This document shows positions 41,848 to 53,456 of a stretch of DNA of 64,000 nt, one piece after another. The notes beneath the pieces were generated by a model, which saw nothing but the letters and a program-made list of their open reading frames with translations, ran no database searches and had not been told where the DNA came from. Numbering within the stretch: the stretch's first letter is position 1; every line of letters begins with the position of its first letter. This DNA comes from Brachyhypopomus gauderio (lineage: Eukaryota; Chordata; Actinopteri; Gymnotiformes; Hypopomidae), in contig NC_135211.1 of assembly GCF_052324685.1 (NCBI RefSeq), forward strand, positions 51,659,682-51,723,681, read 5' to 3'. Made by a program: the position numbers and the translations under genes.

Positions 41848-43319
41848 TTAAGTTCTGTGTGTTAAGGTCATAGAGACCTGCATATTCTCATATCCATGTG
41901 CTACATTATTTGAGATCTATCAATACACTTGTAGTCCAGTGTAATGTCTAATTAAGATTTATATGTATATATCCGAGTATCAACATGTAATGTGCTATAG
42001 TAGGCATATACATATACATGTATTAAGTTGTGTCACTTACAAAATGTAACCATGTTTGTGTGTGCTTTTGTGACCTCATATTCATACCTGTCTGTGCATT
42101 ATGTGTCATTCAGCATCCAGAAGTGGAAATTAAGAATGGCTCAAGGTATAGGCTGGTAGAATCAAGTTAATACTTATTTAGGCAAAGCATACAAGTCAAT
42201 TTATTTAGGAATAAGAGAATTCTAATTGTCTTGAAATTGTAATAGTCTGCTTTTGTCTCCCATTAACTAAATCTATGAGAGACAGGCAGGGTCACAAACC
42301 TTCCTTCTCTCCCTCTTTTCCCTTCTCCTCTCTCTCTCTCTTTCTCAGATTACCTCTTGTCCGGGCAGAGACTATGCATATTCAGGAATCAGAGTCCAAT
42401 GATCACCAGAATAGCAACTCATGGGGAACTACAGTCACGCCCCTAAATGTTGCTTAAAAGGTGTCCCTCGAGAAGTGAATGAAGAGTTGGAGTGATGCCA
42501 AGAGACCGCAATTAAGTTCGAACTTTATCCTACCTCTAGAGGATCTTCGTTATAATTTATTTCTCAAGAAAGTGTTTTATTTAGTCTGTGTCGTCATCAA
42601 ACTTACTTTTGTTTTCATTGTTTTAAAGTCAAGCTCATCTTCCTTTCTTAGTTAAATTCGAGTTATTTCTGTTTGGCCGATAGAAATTAACTTCGAAGTC
42701 CATCTCATAAAGTGAACTGCTACCCTCCAGCCACGACTGTGACGTCATCGCTAGGTCTTAGCGATTCGAGCCGTCTTGAAAGACAGACTCCGCTGACCCA
42801 GCCACCTCAGGAGTGAACGAACATTGAACGCGCGTCGGTCGACACGCCTTCCTTCCCCCGGACTCTTGCACGGACGTGCCAGGCTACGTCACAGTAAGAC
42901 ACAGAGTTCACATGCTGTTTTGGGGTTGCCAGTCCGATTTAGCAATAGCTGTTACTAGTAATCTATGCCCGGATCTTCTCTTCATACTATCCTACTTTCT
43001 TTCTAAAACATCTATAATCCATTTAAATTCCATGACCGTCAATAATTACTGATCATTTGCTGTTGTTGTTTAATGTTCTATTCTTTGTTGTTACTATTAT
43101 ATATCTGGTTAGATTAGTAGATTCACGTATAGGTTTAGTTTCACTTTGAGCCAAATAATTCCATATGCTATCCTTTATATCAATTGTCATATTCACCATT
43201 TAATAAATTGTTATATTTGTTCATTAATCTGGTCACAGTGGTAAATACATATTTTGGTCGATGGTATTAGGTCACTACACGGAATCAGAACTTAACCCTT
43301 TGTTAATGAGACTGATTAA
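41848..43319. repeat. 1.47-kb repeat block, first copy
   Basis: TTAAGTTCTGTGTGTTAAGG through GAACTTAACCCTTTGTTAAT...GACTGATTAA. It matches 54304-55823 over its whole length with mainly small differences (for example an extra 30 bp in the second copy near 55397). Both ends carry TTAA, and TTAAGTTCTG near the left is mirrored by CAGAACTTAA near the right. No ORF of note. An unrecognised LTR or DNA element is possible. Confidence 0.75.
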
Positions 43320-43412
43320 ACCATATTACACCTATTTCTGTTATTACAATATTGGTTCCTGAGCAATCAGGATGGTGCCCCATTCATAATCTATAAATAA
43401 CCAGTGTATTCG

Positions 43413-43537
<125 letters not shown>

Positions 43538-43989
43538 GGATATGCTTGGATATATTGTACAGTACTGACCACTGGGGAAGAGATCTCTGAACCAAATTCT
43601 GCTTATGGTAGAGTTACTGACTCTGGTTTACTGCTCCTCATTACTTTAAAAAATACAGGTGACCTTCTGTTACGTGCCCACCTGTGGGCTCTGGTCCAGG
43701 CAAAGTGGCGGGATGTAAAAAATGAGGACGCATTGTAGCACTGAATGGATTTTAATAGAGCACTGATATACAATAACATAACCCAAAACCTTCGGCCCAC
43801 GTGTCTTTGGTCATTATACAACAACTGAATACTCGTCAATGGGGTGATATGAATTTCGGGACTCATCCTTCGATAAGGGCAGACACAGAGAAAAGAGGAA
43901 AACTACCAAAACAAAAACCTCATAACGCGAAGCACTCAACACTCCAAAGAGTAAACCAGTTTGTGAAAAGGTATGTATTGCCATTCTCC

Positions 43990-44600
43990 ATATTAAACCA
44001 TATCAAACACCTCACTGATCCTCACAGGCTTTCTACTCAGGACTATTAACTGATTCAGATGAGGAATGTGCCTTAACATATTAACATGACACACCCAAGT
44101 CTTGTGTTTCCTAATGGGAGAACAAATAATGTAGTCCATCTCAAAAAGTGTTTCCTTGACAACATATGGACGTAGATAACAAGGAGGATACATGTTCATG
44201 CAAAAATGCCCGTACTTGACCACCCATTTTCAAATGTCTAGAGACGGCTTTTCCATCTAAGAGCTTTTTCATACACTGTTGGGACACATTGCGGGCTACA
44301 GCATTAGCTTCATGAAATCATTCCATTCTCTACTCTCGTAGTCCAAGATGTTTTGCTCCTGACCATCCTCAGGTAAAAACGCATCTTAAAATAGCTTCAG
44401 GGAACGACGCACAGTGTCCGCACACACCGGCTGTGCCAGACTGAAATCCAATGATTCTTGAACTGCTTCTCTCACACCAAACAGCAAAAAAGGCTCCATT
44501 ATCAACGTTTTTACCAGGGTCGAAACAGTACTTGCGGGGCATAGAGTTTATGGATTGGTGATATCCCTCAAGTGTTTCTTGAGATTCAGGGTGATAGGGA
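43990..44600 (-). pseudogene. Ty3/Gypsy integrase C-terminus relic
   Basis: The minus strand shows LLFGVREAVQESLDFSLAQP (about 44490-44430), NILDYESREWNDF (about 44350-44310) and DYIICSPIRKHKTWVCHVNM (about 44133-44075), which match the order of text in Gypsy integrase tails of fish elements. Stops and frame changes interrupt it. It belongs to a different Gypsy lineage from the relic at 20001-22030. No LTRs adjoin it. Confidence 0.6.
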
Positions 44601-45059
44601 CTAGATCACTTACTGATGGAACCCCAGGGCTGTCTTAACCTGGCAAATGTCTTCAACAGGAAACTAGAGCCCTGGGGCCTCATGTACAAAGACGTGGATT
44701 TCTTAATGAAACCTGGTGTATGGACAAATGGCGAAAGCAAAAAAAAAATCTTGATGTATCAAACTGTGCTTACACTGGAATCCATGCACATTTCTTTTGT
44801 ACATTCCAATCAACGTGGAATAGAGCGCACACGAGAGAGTGGCTGACTCCTCCTGTGACACGCCCCCCAATAAATATGCAAATGCATTTAAATTTGCCCT
44901 GCACCGGAGGAGTTTCCTCTCTGATCTATCACAAACCAGGTCTAAACGGGGAAAGAAGAGGAACGAATGTGAAGGGGAAACACTCCTGAATGAGGTAGAG
45001 GCGCGGAAAAAATGTTTGTTTGGCACGCTGTCCTCTGGCATTGCGGAAAAGCGCAAAAG

Positions 45060-45245
45060 GTCTGAGTCAGAACAACACACACTGGCAGAAATTTAAAAAG
45101 TGGTCAGACATTAAGTGTGGATGTGAAGCGGAGGCTGACTGCACATCGCCAGACTGTGACCCAAACAGGCGGTGGGGCAGGAGATATCGAACTCACTCCA
45201 TTTGACCAGAGAGTTGCCGGTATTATGGGTGACACGGCCCTCACC
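45060..45245 (+). pseudogene. Myb-like Harbinger protein fragment
   Basis: The plus strand reads HWQKFKKWSDIK, then, one frame over, VKRRLTAHRQTVTQTGGGAG and LTPFDQRVAGIMGDTALTSV. This is the middle of the Myb-like protein of a fish Harbinger subfamily. A single frame change near 45118 separates the blocks. The N-terminal part is not recognisable. Confidence 0.65.
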
Positions 45246-45259
45246 AGTGTTGCTGGTTT

Positions 45260-45580
45260 GTTGTCTTGCTTGTATTGCACCTGGGTTAGTCTGCGCAATA
45301 TTTTGTCAAGGCTCTGGGTCCGCTGGTTGCTCCACCACCTCAAACAATGGCACTGCATACCTGTGTGCAACATTGTGCAGGACCCCACATGCCCTCACAA
45401 TACGACGCACCTTCTCTAGCCGATACACGAGCATTCCCCCGGTCCTGTCCAGCCAGCGCCACCGGCCCAATCGCCCTCTCCACGACTGACCGGGTGCGAG
45501 AATGGAAAGAATTGTATCTCCGCTCCCGGTCAGTCTGTGGATTACAAAGGGTCATCAGCCACGTCTTGAGGGGCAGACAC
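45260..45580 (-). pseudogene. Harbinger transposase C-terminal fragment
   Basis: The minus strand reads LPLKTWLMTLCNPQTDRERR, YNSFHSRTRSVVERAIGPV (the catalytic Glu block), then one frame over LDRTGGMLVYRLEKVRRIVR, ACGVLHNVAHRYAVPLFEVV. This is the end of a DDE_Tnp_4 transposase with at least one frameshift. The first two catalytic aspartates are missing. A repeated AGACACAGAGAAAAGAGGAA text adjoins its right end and also lies at 43882. Confidence 0.7.
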
Positions 45581-45891
45581 AGAGAAAAGAGGAAAACTAC
45601 CAAAAAAAAAAAACCTAATAACGTGTGGCCCGTAGTAATATAGCAAACCCGACTACGCCACCTGGGGAATTTCACCCCAGGACATCTATTAATCTAAGCC
45701 AATAAAGGCATCTAGACACACAGGTAAATCTGAATAAATAGCCTATCCAGAGATGTGAATAGAGGTAATCAGAAAGGTTTATTCACAACCCATCCATAAA
45801 ATCACTTCATTTATTAATATTATTTAAAAGCAAAGTTAACAAAAACACAATGCAGAAAAAAAACATAAAAGAATATAGTAAAGAAATTAGT

Positions 45892-46059
45892 GGTGTCAAT
45901 TCCAGGTTTAGAGATTAAAAGTCCTCACCAGGATTTTGCTCAAGCTTGCTAGATTTTCTAATTAGCAATCCAGGTAAAATTAGTGGAATCAACACAATCC
46001 AGGAAGCCTGAGCAAAATCCTGGTGAGGACTTTTACTTTCTGAACCTGGAATTGACACC
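45892..46059. mobile_element. Palindromic MITE, copy 1
   Basis: GGTGTCAATTCCAGGTTTAG...AAGTCCTCACCAGGATTTTG on the left pairs with CAAAATCCTGGTGAGGACTT...CCTGGAATTGACACC on the right: arms of about 60 bp around a 45-bp loop. A second copy lies at 56098-56270. Confidence 0.85.
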
Positions 46060-46061
46060 TC

Positions 46062-47310
46062 TAAAAGAAATATACGAAAGCTCCAACGAACTGGCCTACT
46101 GGCCGTGGGTGTCCAAGTACAAGTGTTCTAGCCCTGTCTATATTCTAAAGTCTCCAATACACCCACCTACACACACACAAGCAAAAGTGCAGTGCACGTG
46201 AACTCACCACAGCAAGTAACAACCAAACAATGAGTGAACGGACAAAAAGGGGATAAGGGGCATCCAAATGTCCTACAAGAAGAAGAGACACAAAAGAATT
46301 TACAATTGATCTGACCACTAGACCCACAGGACACCCCACAGCCAACAATATTTTCCAGAAAATAACAAATAAAAAGAATGCTTTAAAAACAACCCCACAC
46401 TAAACCAAAAACTGCTGCCAAAGTAAATAAAACAGTAAGACAACCATCAAATGGTTCAAATCATCAGTTAATAATCAAATGCAAAATATAATCACATCAA
46501 CTAAAACAATACAACCAAGAAACGAATTACACAAAACGATAGATAAAAATAATTAAAGTAGAAAACCAAATTGAAAAGCAAGAAACCCAACCAACGGCAT
46601 ATCAAACGCAGCAAAACAGCAGCGACTCCAATTTCACTATGTAGGTATTAAAATATTTCTTATTAAAACAAGAATTGACGTTCCGATCGCCAGGCACAAC
46701 CCGGACTAGTCACTGGCAATGCTCACACAGGACCTTCGGCCGCTGCTATACACAGCTCACACCCTGTTAGCTGTTGCACCAATCCACGTTACACCTACAA
46801 TGAACAGGCATTAGCTGCATAAACCACAGATAACCCCCAAACTATGCGGAATACCGCGTACCTACCTACGGATAGGTGCTGCTCCAGCACAACCGGGTTA
46901 CAGAAGTGATAAACTGCAGTGAAGCCACAACAAACAGCTACAATGTGTAAGCTGTTTTAGAGAGCTCCGCGCTAATGCACCGTTGACACAGAGTGGAGGG
47001 CATAAGCTTGCATAGTCCAGCACGCCTGCACACCTGCACAGGGACATTACTCATTAGTGTTAAACCGCAACCCAAAGTAACACCACCTTTAAGACGACCT
47101 GTCTCATGTTGTCAGCCCAGTCACAACCAACCACAACAGAGTTGTCAGCCCAGTCACAACCAACCACAACTATATATATATGCTAAAGCTAACGCTCATT
47201 CTTAATTGTATCCACCTGGCGCTTACGTGGAGGGAGGGGGGAGGGGGAGGGGGGCAACACATTACCTTGACTACGGTTGCTGACGAGACTCACAACCCAC
47301 TCGTAGCCAG
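46062..47310. other. A-rich spacer inside the decayed Harbinger element
   Basis: Largely A-rich with no exon or domain. Two features stand out: a 31-bp direct repeat around 47113-47168 (TTGTCAGCCCAGTCACAACC...) and GGGAGG-rich text at 47232-47255. Confidence 0.4.
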
Positions 47311-47313
47311 GCA

Positions 47314-48577
47314 CGTTGAGGCAGTATTAATACGGAAAGGCATCTGCATCTTACGTAAAGGTTACGCTGGCATATGCCACTGTTATCGGCATCTTACGTA
47401 CAGATGACAGTGGCATATGACAACGACATTTTGTTTTCAGACACTGGCATGTGCCTATGCCTATGTCATTTATATGTGCCAGTAGAAAGTAAGTTGCCAT
47501 ATTGTTTTCCTCTTGGGAAAGACCTCAGGACCCTATTAGATGATGCCGGTGTTGTGCCGAATTCATACTCCTCTGCAGAGTCTGACTCCCCTCGTTTGAA
47601 CGCACACTACAGATGATATTTGTGATTTACGTTACGCATAAACGTTACGTTACGCATAAACCTTAACACGGATGAAAGTGGCAGTCGTAAAGGCCCCAGA
47701 GCACTGCACGCTGTTTTTTTTAAATAGCTTTTAAACCGTCTATCATAAGACCACCAAATTTGTGGTAGGCAGTTTTTGTTAAAAAATTTCCATTGCCATT
47801 GATTCAATTACCCAACACAGATTCTTGCCTATGGAAAGTAGTCCCCTTTATAATAAGGATGAGCTCAACATCACTACCATATGTTCAATAAAAATACAAA
47901 CATTCAAAGCTACTGAAATGTATAAATAAGGTATAAATACTTTGTAGGTTGTAGGTTGTTTAAGATGCACTTTATGTAGTCTAATACATTTTTTTAGTGG
48001 ACTTATGATGGACCATTTAAAAGCTATTGAAATAGATATTAACTGACCACCACAAATAGGTGCAAGGTATAAATACCCAGCTAAGAGTTGGAGATTGTCG
48101 TACATCATGCACTTTATGTAATTCAACATGTTTGGTGGTCTTATGAAGGACAGTTTAAAAGCTATTGAAATTAATGCAGAAAAAAAGAATGCGCAGTGCT
48201 CTGGAGCCTTTACGACCACCACTTTCGTCCGTGTTAAGGTCATTTGTAGACGGTGCCTGGAGGCCACCAAGGCATTGCAGCAGCAAGAGTAGTGCATTCA
48301 AAACGTGTTGTCTACCATTTAAAATGCGTCTATTTCTGACTTAAACAAAGTTGTATGTGTTTGTTTTGGTTGCCAGAAATAAGAATTTACATATTTTGGC
48401 ACTTCTACTAATGTTCCAAAAGAATTCTGAATGTACAAACGTGAAAACAACTTTACCGCAGTTTTTCAGCCGTACGTTAGGCTATATATGTCAATGTCAC
48501 CCGATGTCAATGGCATATGCCAGTGTAACCTTTACGTAAGATGCCGATGCCTTTCCGTGTTATTACCGGTACTGCAG
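47314..48577. mobile_element. 1.26-kb fold-back element
   Basis: The left arm (GCAGTATTAATACGGAAAGG, then GCATCTTACGTAAAGGTTAC) is mirrored by the right arm (GTAACCTTTACGTAAGATGC...CCTTTCCGTGTTATTACC). Inner arms also pair: TTAACACGGATGAAAGTGGC with CACTTTCGTCCGTGTTAA, and the AGAGCACTGC / GCAGTGCTCT text. The core holds a direct duplication (47964-48031 and 48107-48170). No ORF with known function. Confidence 0.75.
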
Positions 48578-48979
48578 GCATGGGATTCACTTGTTACAAA
48601 TGCAAAGGAACATTTCATTCATGTTTATATAATCTAGGCTAAGTGAAAACACGTTGAATGATTATTTCAGTAAGGCAATGAAATTGTCTGATTAATTTAC
48701 TGTTTCATTGTCTGATTAATTTACTTTATTTTACAGAGTAAGGGCTTAATATAATGTGTGTGTAAAGGATATTTTAATAGTTGTAATTCCATTGCATCAC
48801 CTCTCAGTGTTGCTAAATGACGAAAACACATTAGAAACATACCTACGCCTGAAATGAAAGTGTCGTGGGGGTACGCACTTTCTCACGTTCAAATCACATT
48901 TAGTACATCTGACCGTTTGCGTGAAACACAGCGTACACAATGTTTTTGTAAATACGCACCGTTCGTACATGAGGCCCCT

Positions 48980-50253
48980 GGTCTGATACAGCAAATAAGA
49001 CGGAGAGCCCCCAGTTTTACAAGAGATGATGACATTTCAACCAGACATTACACAAAGAGGGAAAATGCTGTAAACTATTTCTCAGAAACATTGTGGCTAC
49101 ACCCCCAGAGTATTCCTTTTATTTATTTATATATCTGTGTATAGTGGTTGAAATTCTGTAACCCTTAAATGGTAAATACAATAAAAGTCAGAAGCAGGTG
49201 GGTAAGATAATAAAGTAAAATAAATTTATTAAGCAAGTATGGATTAATTCCAGAGACCCCTGTTACAAACGCACAAGGCATCTGCCACAGAGAGCTAATT
49301 CCCCTCTCCGAACTCTCATCTCTTAACTTTAGTTCATAAGCACACAAGGTGTTCATGAGGTGAACATGAGGTGATTAAAGCATATGATTGGATGAACATG
49401 ACATAAATCACACATAATTTGACAAATGTATATTGGCCCCTCCCCTCGTTTCCCATTCACGCTTGGTGATCTCATGATGGTCTGAGAGCCGACGTGGCCA
49501 CTTTCATGTTGAGACTAGGAGACCAGCTGGCGTCTCCAGCGAGGTCAGTTTAGGAACATCGAATTCCCGGAATGGGCCGAGGATGTCCAGGGGAAAGACA
49601 ATACAATTCTAAGGCCTACAAAATCATACCAGACACTGAATAGCTTCAGTGTCCTACTTACATGATTAACACATATATAGGTAACAACTCTAGCTTATAC
49701 ATCTATCAAAGCATAGCATCAGGGAAATATTAAAATTTCCACCACAATAATGATGTGTAAAGTTGAGTTTTTAAACACAGTATTTGCAAATTCTTGAAAA
49801 TTGTCTGATGTTTCAGACAAGTTTCCTTGGCCTTTCTCATTCTGCTTCCAACGTCACACGAGTAAACTTGATACCAAATAAAATTTAACTTTCAGAAAAA
49901 ACAACCAAATAAGTTGCTTAGAAAATATATGTAAAATATTTCTCACTTGTGGAAGACTTTCAATACATAGAACAAATATGCTTTTCACTATAATTTCAGT
50001 CATCAAAAAAAGAAGAGAAAATAAATATGAAATAAAAGATGTTTCCAAGAAAGCACAAGATGAATGACGTGAATAATATTGATATGAATCTTCTCTGCAT
50101 TTTCAGTTGAAGCTAAGTCAAAAAAAGAAGGTACAGTAAACCGTGGCCTGGATCATTACAGGGCAGTCAGTCTTCCAGGACTGAAGTCTCACTGTGAGAC
50201 TTTTGTGTGAGTGTTTGTTCATTTTACCTGTAGGGTCCAGAAACTCCTGATCA
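48980..50253. other. Gene-free stretch downstream of lectin copy C
   Basis: No exon or domain is seen. The region 49060-49600 contains ACAAAAGTCAGAAGCAGG and GGAATTCCCGGAATGGGCCG text without clear repeat borders. It is probably downstream DNA of copy C plus interspersed fragments. Confidence 0.35.
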
Positions 50254-50386
50254 CTAAGCAATACGTTTCTCACAGATACACTTATTTTTGGATGAGCATG
50301 GCATGTCATTCCATTCCCCTTTTTGTCCTGATACTTCTACACAGTCCTCTTCACCTGCATTATTTGGCTCCCCTGAAGCCCAGAAC
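50254..50386 (-). CDS. Last CTLD exon of lectin copy C
   Basis: After CTGGCTTTCAG it encodes FWASGEPNNAGEEDCVEVSG, GEWNDMPC and CICEKRIA, then TAG. Ca-site residues E, N (EPN), E (EED) and N, D (WND) are all present. Confidence 0.85.
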
Positions 50387-53320
50387 CTGAAAGCCAGAGA
50401 ACCAAAGTCTTCTGATCTGTTTTCAGCTACATTTTCATTCTAGAGCTTCAGCTGAGTCTTCCCAAACTGTGCAAAATATCTTTCCACATAAAACAACCAG
50501 TTAAAATTTCTTTTTCAGTTTAAATTACAATATATAACACAACAGGGAGATTAAAATGCATTAGCTAGCATCTTGAATGTGTAGTTTTTTCGTAGTGGTG
50601 TACATAGATGACGCTCAACTCTACACTCTCTTACTCTGTGGTTAATGCTGAACCGTCCACCCATTTCCAGACATTCTCCGTCTGTTGATCAGTCAGACCA
50701 ATCCAAGCACGCTTGCCGGCCAGTGTTTTAACTGCAAAATCCTGTACATTTGCAAATTATGAACAGACTGCTGAAGAAAAGTTAGTCACTCTGAATTCTC
50801 TCACATTCACTCACCTGTTTCGTTTTGCTGTTTATAATAATCAGGTCTGCACCTTGGTCTTGGCAATACTTCCTGCTGTCAATCCAAGTCTTCTCTCCAT
50901 CAGAGAAATAATAAACGCTGGAGTCGAGTGTCTTCCATCCCAGTTTTACATGGACATCTGTTTATAAAATAAGACAATAACACTTTAGGTTATATGTATT
51001 ATTATATACTAGAAATAACAGCTGGCTTCATCACTTAGTACAACAGAGTCTAATGCAGACCTGGGCAAACCACGGCCCGCAGGCCACATCTGGCCCGTTG
51101 TGCGTCCCTGTCCGGCCCGCGAGAGGCCAATCATAAATTTAACAAATATCTATGTCGTGCGTGCAATACAACTGTGACGCTTTATTCACAGTTGCGTCTG
51201 TATTTTGTATTTTGAAAAAAAACTGTATTTTGAAAGCGCTACGTTTGTGTTAATTCCATGTGGATGTACGTGCTTGTGTGTGAGCTGTGCAAGAAACACT
51301 GTAGGTGATCAGCGATAAGTTAAGGCAAAAATTATACTTTCACGAGTGAACGTAACACGCGACTCTGCACCCCTCGCACGAACCTCCGCGAACGGCGGAA
51401 CATTTACGTGACAAATTATAATTGTGAATTGTGTTCCAGGTTTGAAAAGTGCTGGAATGTTGGCTAAAGTACTTGAAAATGCTTGAAATTGTAACTGTAT
51501 TTCGATTCACAACAAATAGCTGACTGAACAGGGGGTATTCCAGAAAGCGGATTCAGTGAAGAAACCGGGTAAGTAAACACAGAGTTAACGAAAACTCAGG
51601 GTTTTCCGTTCCAGAAACCGAGCTTAGAGAGAACCTGAGTCAGCTGGGAAATATTGAAATGGACCTTGAAAGTGCCATAGAAGTGCTTTAAAGCTAGGTT
51701 TAAGCCTGGTTTATACTTGACGCGGCGCGAGCAGCGCGGGGGTCCGCGCGGCAAAAATGACGTAATCGCGGTGGCTCTGCCCGTGCGCGAGGGCCTTGCG
51801 CGCTGTTGATTCACGAGGTCGTGCACTTCTCGAATTTTGTAACTTTGCGCGCACACCGCGCATCAGCGCGATGGACAAAGTCATGTTTGCAGGGTTCATA
51901 CACCTTTACAAGGTGGAATTAAAGCATTTGTACGTCACTTTCAAGATCCATTTCAATATTTCCCAGCACGTTAAACTTAATTAAGTTAAATAGTTATACA
52001 TATACTCGATGTGACGCTGGAGGCGTCGGGACAGAGGCAGCCGGAGACGGGGGTTGAACAGAAGGATGTTTATTGTCCATGGCAACCAAACCAGTAAAGC
52101 TCTTAACGCACACACTGCAAGTGATGCAAGGTAAAGCTCGTAGCGCACACCAGTAAAGCTCTTAGCGCACACACTATAAGTGATGCAAGGTAAAGCTCGT
52201 AGCGCACACGCAGGTAGGGAACGCAGAGACCAGAGACGCTCATGTAGCGGCAATGTGCAGCACTGGACCAGACGACCTGCGGGCTTAAGAACAGCAAAGT
52301 AAATAAGAAACAGGTGTTCAGTATACTGGTGATTGTGACTGTGGGAGTGGTTGCGTGCGCGGGGGTGTGTGCTGGGATCGGCTCCTGCCTGGATGCGACC
52401 CGGCCCCCTCACCGTGACACTCGAAATGATTAAAAAATAATTCACTTTTTTATCACATTATTTAATGGTTGTTTAAAGTCTTCACATTCTCCCATGTTTC
52501 TTCCTGGAATTACAAGAGGCTCGTATTTGTTAATGTAATACAATAAAACTGTTCATTCAGATGGCTATTTGTTGTGAAACGAAGTAGTTACAATTTCAAA
52601 CAAACAGCCTAAATTCCACCACTTTTCAAATCTGAAACAAAAAGCAACATTAAAATTGGTCAGGTAAATGTTCCTTCCATTGTTTTTGAGGGGTGTTTCT
52701 TTATACTAACAAACATTGTTTCGGAGAACACTACACAGAATGTGATGCGGCAAGTATAAACGCCTCCACCGTTTGCGGAAGTTCGTGCGAGGTGAGCGGA
52801 GCCACCGTAATGACGTCATTTTCGTTTGTGTGGCCCTCTGACACAATTCAGGTTTCTCATGTGGCCCCTTGTAAAAATTAATTGCCCACCCCTGGTCTAA
52901 TGAATCCTCTCCTGAATCAATTCATGAATGATTTAGCTAGAGGGAACAGATGTAATGGCAGAAGGACTGTGGGAGAAAACACTATTATCATTCAGCACGA
53001 TAATGATTTAAATCTGGATGTTCACTCACCCAGTTCACAAAGCTTTCTTTGGAGGCCACTCTCATTCTTTAGCTGGTCTCTCTCTAATGTTAGGTTGTTG
53101 TTACTGGTCTGTAACTGGTCTCTCTCCAATGACAGGTTATAGTTACTGATCTGTATCTGGTCCCTCTCTATAGTCAGGTTGTGGTTACTGGTCTGTAACT
53201 GGTCTCTCTCTGCAGTGAACTTGACCCACATCACTGTGATGGCAGTCAGCAGGAGAACACACAGCAGCCCCAGACACACTGCAGTCAGTCTGGAACATCT
53301 GCTCCATGCAGTGATGGTTT
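50254..53320 (-). CDS. C-type lectin receptor copy C (membrane segment to stop intact)
   Basis: Exons on the minus strand: 53030-53320 (membrane and neck), 50815-50957, 50635-50741 and 50254-50386 (CTLD). All have GT/AG borders and joining phases. The neck exon encodes a basic stub, AVCLGLLCVLLLTAITVMWV, and four 14-residue units (LQTSNHNLTIERDQ type) with NLT glycosylation sites. The CTLD shows LGWKTLDSSVYYFS, SRKYC, ADLIIINS, RAWIGLTD, WKWVDG, WASGEPNNAGEEDC, EWNDMPC, CICEKRIA-stop. EPN and WND predict calcium-dependent, mannose-type sugar binding. It is a type II membrane receptor, probably on immune cells. No frameshift or stop is seen. The cytoplasmic exon was not found upstream to 56500; it may be further away or lost. 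The neck is much shorter than that of copy A (4 versus about 23 units). A 1.8-kb hAT sits in the first shown intron. Confidence 0.8.
50635..50741 (-). CDS. Middle CTLD exon of lectin copy C
   Basis: 107 bp, bounded by AATGTACAG and GTAAGAG. It encodes DFAVKTLAGKRAWIGLTDQQ and WKWVDGSALTTE. The donor context is ACAGA/GTAAGA rather than the ACTGG/GTAAGAG of copies A and B. Confidence 0.85.
50815..50957 (-). CDS. First CTLD exon of lectin copy C
   Basis: The acceptor TTTATAAACAG and donor CAG/GTGAGTG bound it. It encodes VHVKLGWKTLDSSVYYFSDG and SRKYCQDQGADLIIINS. It is 143 bp, longer at the 5' end than in copies A and B. Confidence 0.8.
51645..51975. repeat. Inverted repeat nested in the hAT
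   Basis: GGGAAATATTGAAATGGACC...TGAAAGTG at 51641-51690 pairs with CACTTTCAAGATCCATTTCAATATTTCCC at 51936-51964. CG-rich text between (CGCGGCGCGAGCAGCGCGG) belongs to a third element. Confidence 0.6.
52010..52419 (-). mobile_element. Solo LTR, 410 bp, with target duplication CTCGA
   Basis: The plus strand runs TGTGACGCTGGAGGCGTCGG to GCCCCCTCACCGTGACA. CTCGA is repeated at 52005-52009 and 52420-52424. It contains a duplicated block around GTAAAGCTCTTAGCGCACACAC (52095 and 52150). It is a relative of the LTR at 32199-32577. Confidence 0.9.
53030..53320 (-). CDS. Membrane and neck exon of lectin copy C
   Basis: The acceptor is TTGTGTACAG, the donor CTGG/GTGAGT. It encodes TITAWSRCSRLTAVCLGLLC and the rest of a single membrane helix, then four 14-residue coiled-coil units and QRKLCELG. 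The Leu-x6 spacing suggests an oligomerising neck. The membrane part is nearly identical to that of copy A (LTAVCLGLLCVLLLT). Confidence 0.85.
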
Positions 53321-53456
53321 CTGTACACAATGAGACATATTGGATAAATACATTATTAATACATTAATACATTAATACATTATTATTATTAATAAACACA
53401 TTGCAGTGTTGCACATGTTGAACTGGTAGGAGTGGTCAAGACTTCACATGGATCTC

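Larger units (their letters stand above)
44674..48978. mobile_element. Decayed Harbinger transposon with GGGGCCTCATGTAC ends
   Basis: The left end GGGGCCTCATGTACAAAGAC pairs with the right end, reverse-complemented GGGGCCTCATGTACGAACGG. Within it are relics of the two Harbinger genes (45000-45560). Its length has grown by insertions: a MITE (45892-46059) and a fold-back element (47314-48577). This is a second Harbinger lineage, distinct from 43-2530. Confidence 0.7.
51056..52894. mobile_element. hAT transposon relic in an intron of lectin copy C, 8-bp target duplication
   Basis: It begins CAGACCTGGGCAAACCACGG and ends TTGCCCACCCCTG. GTCTAATG is repeated directly at 51048-51055 and 52895-52902. 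Internal text (AGGTTTGAAAAGTGCTGGAA...CTTGAAATTGTAACT) is shared with the hAT at 6732-8635 near 7318-7382. No transposase frame remains. It holds nested insertions: a GGGTATTCCAGAAAGCGG element (from 51533), a GCCTGGTTTATACTTGACGC element (from 51707) and an LTR (52010-52419). Confidence 0.85.

Noticed and set aside
43560..43590. Short match (TACTGACCACTGGGGAAGAGA) to the lectin exon end
   Set aside because: Only about 20 bases, donor altered, no further lectin sequence around it; may be chance.
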